A DNA stretch of 64,000 nucleotides from Brugia malayi (GCF_000002995.4 NW_025062476.1:6375001-6439000), one strand, 5' to 3'. Counted from the first letter of the stretch, positions 13,486-28,712 are shown. Numbers and translations are program-made. The notes: generated by a model from the letters alone, not told the origin.

Positions 13486-16400
13486 CTGGGAATACAGTGA
13501 GGCTCTGTCTAAAAGTCCTACTGGTATGACACAGTCTAATATACTTATGAATCCATGGATAGAAAGACTGCCAATCGTTCTTACTCTAATTTTGCAATCC
13601 AACTAGCAAACCAGTAAAAGTTCTAATGCACTTAGAAACAAATGCTCAACGTCCTTTCAGTTCCAAAGTGCTACTAGAAAGTACTTGAGGTTTCCACTTC
13701 ACTACAAAGTCTCCGTAAGAATAATAAAAAGATATTTAGACCGAATTTCTATAAATTTAATGACTATCAAATCGATTATCAAAATTGTTGTTAATTATTT
13801 GTCTTACTTGTAATATATAATGCATGGTAGTCGACTTATAACTATTTTCTAAACTTGGCCTTATTGCTTTACTGAGTGATTATATTAAGCGAACGAGCAA
13901 AACAAAAGTCCAGAATAGGTACTAGTACATGTATCATAGTTTGAAGAAAACTAAACATACATTATACCGTGAGTTAGTCAATCATGTTTAATCGATAGAA
14001 ATCATTCTCAATCCGATAAAACAAATTAAAAATTTTTAAATAACGAACGTAGTATAGCTGTTCTTAGTCTATGGTATTTTCATACTTACAGAATCATTTC
14101 CAATCGTTTTGGCTTAATAAAGTTAAGTAATATAATTACTCGATTTAGGCCTTTATAGGTTCATTTTATCCTTCGTATTTAATCTCTACAATATGAATCG
14201 TACGCGTAATATTTTAGGACATGATTTTGGTACTTCTGTGATCAACAAAAAAGATGAACCAGTGGCAGAGGATGAAGTGAGATTCATTAGCCAGGGGTGA
14301 CAAACGTTGTAATTTGAGTTTACTTTCGAGACATGAACTGTTGGTATTTCCGAGATTTTTAAGTTCTTATTTTTAACGATTGTTGTTTATTGCTGCTGCT
14401 GCTGCTGTCAAATTACAACTGCATTTTTGCCGCAATTTCGATCGGAATATTTTTCTTTGTCGATATACTCTGAAATTATTCAAAATGAAAAGCAACTTCA
14501 TGATATGTAGAGCCTTATATGCTAAATATGATGATATTTAGCAATTTTATTTTTTTTCTTAATCTATCCCTTTGATTTCAATTTGATTTATATTTTTATA
14601 AACATAAAGTATGACTTTTTTAAGCAATGTCATTTCTGACCTCATATGGACCTCTTGAAAAACTCATTCTACTCACGGATAATATCAAATCTTTAGCAAA
14701 TCAAGCTTTTCATGATTTAAAATATAGTTTTTGTTGTATATAAGTCTGAAATTTCACCACTTATTACGGATTTATAAACATAAAATTGTGCTAAATAATT
14801 TTGAAATAAATTTTGGTCTCTCCGCTTAATATAAGGAAGTAATTGGGAATGTTGATCAAGGTTCAAAGCTTACTCAATTCTAAGTAGAAGAAATTAGATG
14901 CTACTGAAGTAATTCCTTCATTCTGTGGGAATTACTTGAATTTTATCACTAAGATTTTAACGTTAATACCAGTTTACTTTGATGAAGACTTCAAAATGAG
15001 ATGCTCAAATAAAGTGCAAAAAATGAGATTTGATTTGAAAGAGTTTTCATCCAGGTGAGGCAAGAGAAGAGAGCCTCAATCACACTTTAGATAGCCCTTC
15101 TCTCCTTCTTCTCTTCTACTGTGCAAATATACGATATTACATAATTTTATACATAACACACATAGCATACATAACAAATGGCGCCAGCTAGGTAAGCTTA
15201 TAAACAATGGTTAGTAGTGGAATGGACTCCTACCTTTCTTCTCATTCCAAATAACTCTTAAAATCATACTGCTTCTATGCGTATCGTTATTAATATCACT
15301 ACGAATACGAGTAATACTGCTTATCTGTGCTTGATAAACTGATAATACTATAGAAGGCTTAACAGCTAGCAGAGGTCAATGTAGTGGCTAAAGAGATTGC
15401 AACCATTATTTCTTGCACATTTGTTATGTCGATCTGTTTGGGTTCAACAAAAACAACAACGATCACATATTTGCATTTAACATACACAGATGCAAGCATT
15501 CATTCACATCTATGCACATACACATACATACACAGACAGGGACACACACCATACACACATACATACGCATATGTATGTATGTGTATTTATAGAAATGCAC
15601 AACAAATCATATGTAAATTAGAAAATAATGCACCTGCAATGCTTTTTGAGATTACCACAGCCATTCCTTGTTGCCACTTCACCCAGTGCAATATCGAAAA
15701 TTAAAGTCACTACAGTACTGAGCAAAAGATCTGATAATTTAGTATGATATATTTTGACAAACAAAGTTTACTTCTGTAAATAAATGCTTTGTTGTATGAC
15801 AAACAACTGTAGTAATATAGGCTGATGACTGATGGCATTAGAACTGTGTAGTCAAGTTGATCTAATAATCAAAGTGCCTGGATCATAACCTAACTCTATT
15901 CAATAATAACCTTAGTATTAAAACGATGACCTCTGGAAAATTAATTTATCCAAGAGCCTTCTGGATCTTCAGTTAAATAAGAAGTTTATTGATCAACAAT
16001 TTTAGTTATAGCGAATTCGTGTCATACATGAGAAAATGCTAAATTCACTAATAGGTTAAGAAAGCTTTCAAAAAAATTATCATCTCAACGTCGCGTTTCC
16101 AATGAATTCATGAATAAAGTCTATAGTATAGTTTCGAACAAACTCAGAATGAATAAGTTAAAAGTAATGACAACAGAAATCTGTAAATATTTAAAACCCT
16201 CATAAGACAATTAGTTTTTAAAAAAATAATCTCAAGCAGCAGCATTTGCTTTTAATAATCTCTAGAGTTGATAACAAAAAAATTCGATGATTTGATGATT
16301 TGTTAATTCTGAATAACGTTAGTTGTTCAGCTTTTCTAGCAGAAAACAAAAAATAGCCATGAAAAAAGATAAAAATAGTAACAGAAATGAATAAAAGTTT

Positions 16401-17509
16401 CTGTAACGAAAGAAACAGTCAAATATTCTGAGTCATTGTGGTATGATGCCCTATGCGTGCATCGTTAATTCAAGATACAGGAAGTCAGGAAGGTCTAAAA
16501 GTTGCCCACTATGACGGGTAAGGATGATGTGATGACATTCCCTATAATACAAATTTCTATGAAAATGAAAAAATCACTTTGTCGCAGAATTTGCTGTTTT
16601 TATTACGACTGTCAAAATTTAAAGTTTTACAAGCTGAGAATTTCTAGCTTGATTTTTAACGATTCTAAGTTTCAGAATCATAAGCAGTGTTTTTAAGTGA
16701 AATTTCTGAAATGCTAGTAGAGGTTGATATAATAATATATCATTACATCAACCTGTCTGTTAAACGTTAAACTAAATACTTGTGCTAGCATCGTGTGGGA
16801 TTCATGATTATGATTTAGTATTCACAGAGGATAACAAAATTAGGAAGTGAATTATCCATTAGAAAAGTTTCATTATCCATTAGAAAACATTTTATTGACT
16901 CAATTTAAATGATTCTCTCGGAAAGTTAGTAATGATATATTCAAAAATGATTTTAACTTGAAACTTCTTTCAAGTCTTATAATTTTTTTCGTGGGGCGCA
17001 ATTTCTGTTAGCACGGATATGACGGGAAAGGGAAATTTGTCGGTAGATCAAAAATTGCAATAATTATCAAATATTTCAATAATCAACAAACATTAAAATT
17101 ATGCAACATTGCAACAACGGTATTGGCATTGATAAGAGTGATATAGAATTAATAGCTTAGCTGCTCTATATCAATTTCAGTTTTAAGGTCTTTATAAAAT
17201 TATATTCATTAAATTATTTTAATTAATTTTCTAGATTTCAATACTTTGTTTTGCATTGCAATTTAAGCAATAGAACCGATCCACAATACAAGTAAGCTTC
17301 TTGAAAATAAAAGATTTCATAAGCAACAATTATAAAAAACTTACTTTTGCATGAAAATTGTAAAGCAGGTTTTTTGAAACGGTAACTCTTCGAAGTTTGG
17401 CCTTTAAGATACTGTTCTTCTTTTACGAAAATAAAGCTTAAAGTTTGAGATACAAATACCGAAAAGATATATGTACACACACTAGAAGTGAAAATGCAAT
17501 GAGCCACAG
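13486..17509. other. intergenic or intronic stretch without a firm gene
   Basis: No supported gene. It should hold the 5' part of the minus-strand Q/S/T-rich gene, but no further exons could be linked by phase. A plus-strand frame at about 14,887-15,051 ends at a good donor-like site, but nothing joins it to other exons. The stretch also holds a short GCT run near 14,391 and a CA/TA microsatellite at 15,481-15,585. Confidence 0.5.
15481..15585. repeat. CA/TA microsatellite with inverted symmetry
   Basis: CATACA/ACACAC units turn into TATGTATGTGT at the 3' end, giving roughly 11-bp complementary arms around 15,553-15,585. This is typical simple-repeat symmetry, with no sign of function. Confidence 0.8.
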
Positions 17510-17703
17510 GATCGCTTGGCGATCAATCGCTCTTGGAGCGCCTGCAAAATAAGTTTCCTAAATCATTCCGAAGTGAATTTTCATCTAATAGTGACGCGCA
17601 TTCAGGAGAAACTGCGACAGTTGGACTTAGGAATTCTTTGATTGACATAGCAGTTATTATGATTGAAAGCTTCCATGAATCGATAGAAAGTGGTATTGTG
17701 TGA
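17510..17703 (+). CDS. possible orphan 3' exon, unrecognised
   Basis: A 63-codon open frame begins right after a CACAG acceptor (AG at 17,508-17,509) and ends at TGA 17,701-17,703. An in-frame TGA sits just before the acceptor, as expected if the frame starts at a splice junction. The product starts SLGDQSLLERLQNKFPKSF and has a balanced, protein-like composition, unlike most chance frames nearby. I do not recognise it, and no upstream partner exon ending in the needed phase (one leftover base) was found. It could be chance: frames this long are expected several times in a window of this base composition. Confidence 0.25.
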
Positions 17704-18756
17704 CAATTGTTTTGGACTTGAAAATGTCAGAAAATTCATTTCGAACACAACGACCCTCATTCACAAATTTTACATGCTGCTTTTAATGAAATATTATTCA
17801 GCAAACAATAAATCTGAAATCATATAGGAGAGAGTTTCCTTCTTTAAAATCCATGAATTCCATGAATACTTCATGTAAGTTGGATGGATTGTTTTTTAGA
17901 GAGAAAAAAACAACCTCGAACTTAACACATATTTAAGAAAGGCTTCAAGCATTCCCTCTCATTAACTTGAAAGCTGTTTATATGCTTTAATTATGGTAGT
18001 TTTCTTTATTTCTGGTTTATATTACATGAAGTGCGTCTTTTTGTTGAATCTCCTAACAGTTTAAAGATGTGAGGGTTATGAATTAATGCTAGAAGCCTCT
18101 CAGTACTTCATTCCAAAGCATTGTTTACTTTTTGGACATATATAACTTATCAGGACGACGATCGTGCTTTATTTAAATATGAAGCAGAGAGAAATGAAAG
18201 TAATGACAGTTGCGATTGAGTTTCCTATCATCTATCATGATACCATAACATTTAACCAATGCTCTCTAGTTAACGAAGACCAAACAGAATTTCTTTTTTT
18301 AAAAAAAATAAAAACATGAGATGACTGAAAATGTTTGAGTAAAAAAGAAGGAGAAAAGAGAAGAGGAACAAGATAAGCGTAATAAAAGACGGAAAATTTT
18401 GAAGGTTGATAAAATCGAATTTTGTCATTTCTTTTTTTCGAATTTTCGTTAAGTTTCGCCAGCTAAGAAAGACATGTCTACAGCTAAATGAACCTGCTTG
18501 TATGCCTGGTGAAAAGCATCTTTTTACCATGGCCAGAAAAACTTTTGTGCCATGGTCAGAAAAATTAGTTTTTTTTAATGGACAGCAAAATGAAACTACA
18601 GGAGCAGGAACTAGAGACTAGGCATGATTGAAGACGAATAATGAATGCATCAGAAAGCGCTCCTGTCCACTTTAAGATCCCAGTCTAATGCAATATCCAC
18701 TTAGTTGCTTCCTTAAAACAGCTAGATGATTGAAGAGGACGATAAAAAGTACCAGG

Positions 18757-18858
18757 TATGTGCTTGTTTGTGTGTACATATGTATCTATCTGTGTGTCTG
18801 TCTACGTATGTGTATGTGTCTGTACATGCATATGTGTGTATGTATGTATGTGTGTACT
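18757..18858. repeat. TG/TATG microsatellite
   Basis: About 100 bp of impure TGTG, TATG and CTGT units. Confidence 0.9.
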
Positions 18859-19354
18859 TAAAAGGGGAAAGAACCATATGGCATTAGTTGAAGAACAGGT
18901 GATTATCCTATGTTTCTGGCCCAAGATGAAAAGTGAAGGAAGAAGAGGAAGAGGGAAGTAAGAAATACAAGGAAAGTAAGAAGAGATGTAAATGTGAAAG
19001 GATTGCGCTCATATACAAAAATTTTGCGCTTCAAAAGAATACTTTTTCTTTTTTCGCTATTCCGAGAATGAAAGTACAAAAATTGTTTATTTTGGGAAGG
19101 CTATAAGGATTGTGAGGTAGGCTTAAATAGTAATGCAGTTCTTTTATTAGTGGGAACCTTCTCATCCCACCGCGTATTCTAAAATTCCATCTTTACCTTA
19201 CATTTTCGTTTTGACTCTCCTTTTCTTATAATGATGGATCAATGCTTTTCATTATTTTGAAAATTTTAACCATAATTTTACAATCAGGAGAGACTTTGGA
19301 GAGAGCAAATTTGCGAGAAGCAAAGCCTAATGAGAGATCTCAGATAGCCTGTTC

Positions 19355-19374
19355 TTTTTTTTTTTTTTTTTTTT
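19355..19374. repeat. poly-T run
   Basis: Twenty consecutive T, followed by GCAAAT. No retroposed sequence is recognisable next to it. Confidence 0.9.
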
Positions 19375-22300
19375 GCAAATCATCCTTGTTGTAAATAAAA
19401 CTTCACACTTCATTATTTGATTATAACATAACTTCGCCAGCACTGTAGTTAGGCTTTTACTAATCAACGCCATCTAATAGGTTTGACGAAAAAGTCACGC
19501 AATTCACGTAATATTTGTGTACGTCCTGGGACGTATTTATTTTTCGTAATTCTTTTGAGATACAGTTATTATAACCGTTATTAGTAAAAGTATAAGAGGA
19601 TGTTTCCCTTTAAGTTAAGGAAGGCTATGAAATGGCGAAATTAGTGTAGAAAATAATAAGAAACGTGTCTCGATTTGAAGGAAATCATAGCAGTGGTTTT
19701 AATACATTTCAGTCCAGCTTTGCTGCAACTTTTTAGCATAAGCTTTCCTGTGTCTTTTTAGTACGCACTATTTGGATCTATCTGGGTAATTCTAGAAATA
19801 TTTATATATTCTTTTTTTGATATTATTCCATTAAGCAGGTAATTTAATTCCAACTTTTTTGAATAAGCAGTAAATCATTTAAGCTCTTCAGTTGAAAGAA
19901 CTTAAGTTAGAAAACTAGGTTAATTCAAGAAATATATTTTTGAAAAAACACTTGAAGGCACAACGTACCTCTAATTCACGAATGCTTTTACGCTTTGATA
20001 TAAGTAATGCTCGTGACAAGAAGATACTATCTACTACGTTAGTTGGACATGTGAAAATACTTAGTGATAAGATCAAAAATTAATGATTATTTGAAAATCG
20101 CATTTACTAGGACTTAGGAGAAATATACTTATCAGGTGCATAAAGTATATTATCATAAGTATTTATCCGGTTTGTTTAACTTTTATGAACAATGGAATTA
20201 TACCTTCGATGAAAACATACCTCAAATTAGGAGAGATTAAGAGAAAGTTAAGGCTTAAATAGGGAAGGCCTAAAAATAATGGAGAAAAATGATGAGAACG
20301 AGGTTGAAGTCGAATAGTTCCACTCATTCCACATTCTCATTGAAAGCACTCTTCCGAACTGCTTCTTGTTAGCAATTGCAGCTGCCTCCCTACTTTTGCG
20401 CCTTCCTTTCTCCTTTATTGCCACTTACTTACTTCTTTTTTTTACCATCCATTCATTTCCTTTAGCATATTCTTTAGCGAAATTTGCATATTGCTCTGAC
20501 ATGACATATTCGACTTACAGTCAGTCAGTGAGTTGAGTCAGTCAACTACTTGATCGACCCGATAACAGCTTTTAAATCATTTAGAGTTATGAAATAAATA
20601 CGACTGAAACACTAATCAATTGGATTTATGCAGAACAGTTAGTCCTATCTTATCTATTCCTTCGTTATGCTTGAAAAACAAATTTAGGAAATTTATAGCG
20701 AAAAAAAGTTATAGTAAAATACTAATAATTGAGTTAAAAAAAAAATATTCAAAAAAGTTGGTTTGAATTAGAACACTATAGGCTAAGAGTTGTTAGAGAC
20801 TATTTATAAAAATTTCCGAGTTACAAAGGTCTCCGATCAAATTTGTACAATTTTCAGCCTCACATTGTCTAATATGTTTGTGGTGCATTTAAAAAGCACT
20901 TACTTTACAATTTCAAAATTAATATACTTCTTAGATTTTTTCGCGTAAGAAACTTGAAATTTCAATTTCTGATCAACTGTAGCCTTCTTTATGACTGCAT
21001 AGATCTGTATACATATATAATTATTAGTGAGGAGAATAGCACTATCAGTCCAGTCCTATCACTAAATATTTGATAAGTTACTTGATGCAGAGCAAGTCTG
21101 TAAGGTAATAATGACAGCATAATGACAGCATTTTCCGCTTGTAAATGATTTTATAACATACACTTTTTTATGAAATAATTTATTTTTTAATGGGTATTTT
21201 CCGTTTTTATCAACTTTTCATAGTTTTGAGACAATAAAATCCTGCGCTGATCCCTTCGGAATTTCAAATTTTTTGACGACAAGGGAAAAAATGCGAAATT
21301 TCCACACAATTATGTGATTAGTTGGAAATTTTACTTAGTATTTATTTAAGTTGTAGTATTTATTATTACAATGAATATCATTTTATAATCATTAATAGTT
21401 TTCTTACGTGTTACCTTATTTTCTAATTCGCATATATTCAATCTGGTTATAAAATGTTACGAATTTCAAAACTTCAAAATTTGATGAAATAAAAGTCAGT
21501 GTTAATGGAAATAGCATGACTTTTATCCAGTTCATTATCGCCTACACTTATTTCATCTTCATTTCCAAACTACCGACCCCTTTCTTTAATTTCTTTTTCA
21601 GATGAGCAGGACTACTTTCTTATTTCATAAGAGTTTCAGCCAATGTTTCAGTCACTATATACAAACCATGAACTGTACATGAGCTCTTCCAATTGCTTTT
21701 AAACTTTAATAAAGGCAGTTGCAGTTATCACAACTTAGGCTTCTCATAAATTCCTATTTCAAGTTTAAAACAAAAGTTCTGCATCCGAAATAAACGATCT
21801 TTCTCGCTTCACTGAAGTGCATAAAAATCTAAAGATAAGTTATAGATGCATTAATAATATATGTTATTATGTAATATCATGGATAGTATTTCTGCGACTA
21901 ATATTGTTGGATAAGACGAAAATTTACTTACATTATTGTCAAGGTATAATACTCTACTAGTGAATTTTAATACTCCATCTACAATTGATGGCATTGTGAT
22001 CTGTTTACAAAAATATTGGGTATTAAATGTAAAATAAAGTTTATTACTCTCATATATCATTATTCAAAGAGCCTTATTCTATAAAGAAAAGCAATTCATA
22101 ACTTGAAAGGATCTTTGAGTATAAAATAAAAAAGTTATTTCGGTTCTCTTTCGGATGAAATATTTGAGATAAAATTAATAAAATAAGTTTTGAAAAATTC
22201 TGTGAAATTCAGGTTCTTATATTTGAACCTTTATGCTTGATTCTTAATTATCCTTTGAATAACAACACCAGAACGTTGAAGTTTGAAAAAATTCTTTTCT

Positions 22301-25300
22301 TGTGCTCTTTCAAATTTTTTCAAAGAAATATTTTTTTCTTTAATCAATGAATGTATGACTATATTTAGGCCACATAACATCCGATTTTACTTGTACGATC
22401 TTTTATGCGAAAAACTATTTTTGTACAATCTTCTATGTTTATAATTCGGTTGAATGTGAAATCTGAACGTTTTATATTCAACCGATAAATCTCCTTCATT
22501 CTTGCTTACAGCTACGAGTTGTGTGCATTTGTCTTTTTGTGCTAAACGCGGGCGAACAAATTGTGATAAATTACTGTGGATATTTTGGTAGGTCTGGTTA
22601 TCGATGACTTCCGTTTTACTAATTACAAAGTAAGTCTTAGCTAGATGTTGGGTCAGATGCGGGGTTCATAACTATTGCAATACTTGAATCATTTAGTAGC
22701 AATTATAGGTATGTTTTCCTCGTAGCACTTTCTGCAATGTTGTCGCATGCACATACATGCATTCGGTGTAGTTAGTGACTTTTTTCCTAATGTCATTTCA
22801 AAATAAATTCAGAATTACTATACTAACGGAAATTTTTAGACAAATCTTTTCCTCTATCATTAATCTTTTAAACACTTACTACGGCCAGTGATTTTCAAAT
22901 TGTTGCCTATATCTTTAATTTGTACATAGTTCAAGAGTAAATATAATCGTCGACTAGTTCAAATTCTGCAATTTTGCATTATACATACCATATAATTTTT
23001 ACATATTCACTTCAGATTTACCAATTTACACCGCTGCTAGTTGTGAATAAAAAACATTTAAATGATGATTAAGTGATCAATTTCTGCATAACACTTTGAA
23101 TTCTTCCTTTCTGCTAATGCTTAATTTACATTTCATAAGATAAATGATTATTTCACAATTCACTCTCAACAATTAAATTCAATGACAAAAAATTTTCTGT
23201 CTCATTTTTCATATGTCAGTATAATAGATCTTTATTCCTTTTTTTTTTTTAATTTCCGTTCTCACAGAAAGAGAAAGTGCAGGAACTATTTGTTTATCCG
23301 TTAATTTTCAACAACAAGATATTAACTACGGCTTGTGGCAATTCCCAATAAAAATCTCCTCTTTAATTAAACACACATGAAACGTGGCATCAATTTTACA
23401 AAATCTTAAACTACTTTGGAATTTAGAGACTGACCTTGGAGAAAGACAAGAGCCTCAGGCAATATGAATTTCTCTGTTATACATCTCAGTACATCTTTTC
23501 TCATTAAATTTGCTTCTAATTTTAATTTGCAAAAATAAAAAATATATACATATTTTGCAAGTCAATCAGCCAATTAATAGTTATTATAAGAAAATTTTGA
23601 ACATTTTCCTTCCGCCTAAATGAAAGGGTCTTAATAAGCCCTAAACAGAAGACTAGAAAGCTCAAGTGCTAGTTATGAACCAATAAATTAAAAAGGATAT
23701 AAGACTAACAAACTTAATATGATAAATTTCATTAGGATAAATATGTCACATAACTATTTCTTTGTAGCATCTGCTCAATGATTTTCAGTAAAAGTCAAAA
23801 ACAGGGAGAAGATATGAAGCAAAAAGGAAAAGACAGTAGTTTAACTTCATTTACTCCAGTAACTTATTTTTCAAATACGAAGTGTCCCGATACATCAATA
23901 GACACTTTTCCTCTTCAACCCAAGCTACGATATTTTCCATGAATATAAGTTTTACGTGAAATTTATTAAGAGATGATTAAAAATTTCGAAAATATAAAGG
24001 AACGAGAAACATGACGAAGGATATAAAAATAATAGGAAATTATTAAAAATTTTTGCTTAATTAAGCTGTAATGTTGTCCGGCAACAGATATTGAAAATAA
24101 AAACATTTCTTATGTTTAAAAAAGCAAATTACTGCAGTAAAAAAAAAAGGACAAGTTGCTTATTTTTATATTCATTGTTCAATTTGATAACCATTCTAAA
24201 AAGTCCACAGTTTCTATCCATTTAATCAAAGTGCTGGTCAAACAATCAGTGATGAAAAAATGTCTTTATCAGATCGAGCATTCTTATGCTATATAGTTCA
24301 CTACCAAATTTTCTCTAAGTGAAGGAGGGTATAGAATACTGATATAAAACTGAAACGGCTACTTCTAAGGACATGTATGAATAAAAAGCGAAAGAAGCGA
24401 TGTGTTCAGAATTACTCATTAAATCTTTCAAATGATTAAAGTTTTTGCTAGCTGAGAAAAAAAAAAGTGCACCAAAAAATGAAAAATCGAAATTTTGAGA
24501 AGAGGAAGCCACACAGCACAACGGACACTATACGTAAACCGCTGGGCAGTGAAAAAAGTGCAACAAACGATGGACAATTGTCGGTCGATTGGATGCATTT
24601 TCTTCTATTGCTACTTTTTCAACGAATTCTTGTGAAGAAGAGAGTGAGGAAAAAACCATTTTTGTACCGAAATGATTTTCAACTTTTTAAATTCATATGC
24701 AATCAGACAATAAGTTCTTTCGAGTGGTTTGTGTGAAAATGGTGAGAATTTTCGGATAAAATGGCTACAATTTATAAAAGAAGAAGCGAAATAGAAGTGA
24801 ATGTGATGAAATGTGAAATATTCGACAATGTACCGCCTTTCAGTCCGTTACAAAACTGATTCTGCTCATTCGGTTCCACTATGATAGATTATTCTGCTTG
24901 TTTATTCTTTGGCGATCAATCTCTACAGTCGATTATCTGGCCATACTTTCATTTCAATTCAGATTTAAATTATTATATGATTGCTATATAGCATGATTTT
25001 GGGAAGGACGTATTTCACATGATACCCTGCTATGTAATATGCACCTTGATTTCTTACAGATTTCATCTAGACATGTAGTTTTTTGGTTAGGCGATCCGTT
25101 TTTCTATTTTCAATTTCATCAGAAAAATTTCTTATTGAAATTGGGATAACACAAATTGTTTCCAAAATCGCTTAGTTATTATAGTTCCTTATCTTACACA
25201 TATTATTATTTACTTGTTTTGTTATTATGAATTCGTCGCATATTCAGGTCATTCGACTATAATTAACCAAAGAAAAGTCTAAAGATAAGTATTTTTGAAA

Positions 25301-26133
25301 TTAAAAAAAGTAGGTAAAGTGTAAAGCAATAAAAACTAAAACGTGTGATGACTGCAGCAGAAATAATTTGAAAATCAGCTAGAGCGTTCATCATTTCAAA
25401 TGACAGAAATCAGCTCATTTTATTTTCATCATTACCAATTTCAACGTGCCTTTTTATACTTTTAAGCCTGAACAACATTAAGTTTCTGCAAAAAGATCAA
25501 GCGCTGTTGGTGGTCTCATATGCGAAAATCAAAATGTTATAGAAAAGCAGTGTGTTGTTAGATCCCAAAGGGTATCCATCGAGAATTTATATTAAACCTC
25601 ATATTGTATGTCGCTTACATAAACTTATTGTGCCCGCGGGAGATTTTACACCAGGAAAGGAGTTGAAAAAAGAAGAAATATTCCGGAGTGAAAGGAAGAA
25701 GAGGAAAGAGACATAAATCTAAGGAGTAGTAGAAGAGTAGCTTGCGGTGCAAGAAGGAAATAGAACGGAGCAAGACCACCCAGGCAAATAATTTTTTATC
25801 TCAAAACCTTCAAAACGATCAAGCCTGATCCCGATGGAGAAATTTATGGGTTGAACGCCAATAAAAATTTTAAGCTTTTCTTCTCTGTACTTCCTTTCAC
25901 AAAAATGAACTATCAAGAGCAGAAATTGTCCAGTTTAAAGAACTGATAAAAATAGCGGGGAGTTTTTTAAAACTAAAAGCTCGAGAAATAAATTCTCTCT
26001 ATAATAGTACGCATAATATACAATATAGAAACTGCAACATCGGTCTCTTCATTTAACTTTCATAAATCCTCTAAAAATGTTCCTTTTTTCTCTTTAATTT
26101 CTCGGCTATGACTTGTATTTTTAATTCAAGATA

Positions 26134-26164
26134 AGTATGTATATGTGTGTGTGTGTGTGTGTGT
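26134..26164. repeat. (GT)n microsatellite
   Basis: GTATGTATAT followed by about ten GT units. Confidence 0.9.
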
Positions 26165-28462
26165 TCTATCTTTTTTCCTCGCTCACCTCTTCATCTCACT
26201 GCCCATTAATTTCTATGTTTAATGAATATCTCCCCCTTGTACACACTGATAAGGTTGCTGGTCAGCAATCACAAGAGTACTTCCACCCACTCACTCCCTA
26301 TCACTTCTTTTACCTTACTATCATAAATCAATATCACGTCATTTGCATCTTATCAATTGTAATAATATAGGCATCATATAAGTAATACTTTGCAACATTT
26401 GATAAACTTTTTCTTAATGTATTTGACTTATGCAAAAGGGTTCCTTCCGATCGGCGTAGTTTTAAGCAAATTTGTAGCAATCCTTTTATGCGTTCCTTCT
26501 AACTGAAGTTAGTATGAATTTGGAATTATCTGAATATTTGACTAAACGTTTAGAAATCCTCTTGAGGAGCTTCCATGCAGTGCAAGTATAATCGCAATCT
26601 TCGTAAACAACAATTACGGGTATTATCTGCAGTAGAGAGTAGTGATATATCATTACAATGCATTCGATCTACATTCTATATGTGATCTGATTCCGGTGAT
26701 CTGTATTTTGGTGATCTATATTCTATTAACCTGCATTCTGAATGTCACGAATGTATCATTATCCTCTTAAACTGGTGCAGGAAGTATTCATTAGTAGAGC
26801 AGCATTCTTACATATCGACAGTTGTCACCTGAATCAACATTGCGATCTTCAAAAATCTTTTTTTTTGAAACCTTTATAACTTTCATTGGTCGAACAGTGA
26901 CTTTGAGAATCACTCAGTTATCTTACGATAGTTAAAAGTGAAGTTTAACAAATTTGATAATACTACTTGCTGCTGATTAGCAGGCTGAATTGGTTTTTGA
27001 TGTGAAAAAACATTTGGTGTAAAAAAAATCATGAGGTGGTGTAGACTCGCAATTACAGAGGAGGTGAGTGAAGAAGACCGAGAATGAGAATTTGAGGTAA
27101 CTTAAAGATAAAAAAAACTATCTCGTACTTTTCATCTAAAGAACCCAATCTGAGAGTTTCTTCTTTGCGTTATCAAATGACTGTAATAAAGATGAAAGTA
27201 GATCACAGTTTCCGGATTTTAGAAAATCAGAAGGTAAGGCTGGCTTAGACATACTTTAAAATCACGGAAGATATTAGAAAAAGTTTTTGTAACAAGTCAT
27301 TTGCAGATCTTTAATTCTATTCTTATGATCCTCTAAGATTAGATTAGAATTTGATTGAGTCAATCTAACATATCATTTTGATATCTTCATCAAATTTAAG
27401 TCTTTTTTAGCTAAGCTGAATATCATTATTTCTATATGCCATACAGCCATCGCATTAACTTTAACAACCACCTACAATTAATCGGTTAATATTAGTCAAC
27501 TAATCATATGAAATTAATCATTTAATCATATCAGATGCTTTCGTCTCCTGCTGATAATTCTATCAATTTATAATAACACATGACCGTTACTTATAGCACC
27601 CCTAAATATTAAATCTTTCAACTTTATTGAAATATGACGTTTAGTCTAATCCAAAGACGCAGCACGCATAGTTAGTGAAATGCTTCCTCACTTATAACAT
27701 CAGCACAGCACCCTCTTATCAATTGAATTAATTGATAGAAATGAATAGATTACGCACCTTTCTTCGGATGCTACAAAAGACGTGTAGGGGACGCGGAAAT
27801 GAGTAAAAAAATTAACGCTGTCGAAGCGTAAACTCAGCGACGGCCGCTTCGTGAAGCACGCACGTTTAAATATACTATAAAACATACTCTTGTTCACACA
27901 CAAAAAGATTCGTACACAAATACACTCACACACATGCATACATAGGCGTTACCTTGACGTCTCATTCATCTCATTCATCTGCATTATAGAATATGTTGTT
28001 CGGAGGGAAGCAGAGACAGAAAGTCAACGAAAGGTATGGGAAAGGTAGAGAAGGAAACGAATGAGAATGATTTTAGATGGAATTACTGTAACGCAGTGCG
28101 TGTCGCATCTATCATTTCTATTATATTTTTAATTCGTACTTCTATCGATTTCATATAAGCAATTGCTAAATGCTCGAAGATTTGAATTGAGTTGTTTGTC
28201 TGCTTGATTGCTTGGTAGAATGGATAGATGGAACAGAACGAATAGATATGATACGATCAGGAAACCGAGGTGCTATCTTTATTACTTTGTCATTGCTTTT
28301 ATTTAACTGCAAAGAAGGAAAACCACAAGCAGTCTTATTATTTGGTGAAAACGGTTCGCTCGTTAGCATGAAATAGAAATTTAATAGAAGTTTGTTGTTA
28401 TGCTGTAGCTTAGTTTAGTATTTGATTGAATCAGTTATTTGATATTTAAGCAGTGATGCATA

Positions 28463-28712
28463 GCAAAGTGTTCCTTGAAGATGATGAGAAGGATTTTTTA
28501 TTTGCAATTCTTATTGCACTGAAAAACTGTAAACTAGAAAAGGAAATGACCCTGATGTATCGAAATCCTTTGATCATTTCGGATCATTTCATGGGACTAA
28601 TGGTCTGCTTCCTGCTGATGCTATGTCTTGTTGATATCTTCAGCTCGACAGTCTCAATTAATTTTAGTTGAATCAAACACTATTTTTTGATCATCTTCAA
28701 GGAATACTTTGC
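28463..28712. repeat. inverted repeat, 23-bp arms, about 200-bp spacer
   Basis: The arm at 28,463-28,485 is the reverse complement of 28,690-28,712 with one mismatch. The spacer carries no recognisable gene. It could be a relic of a small fold-back element. Confidence 0.6.

Noticed and set aside
13298..13606. 102-codon plus-strand frame
   Set aside because: Antisense shadow of the Pro/Thr/Ser-rich exon at 13,254-13,485 on the minus strand.
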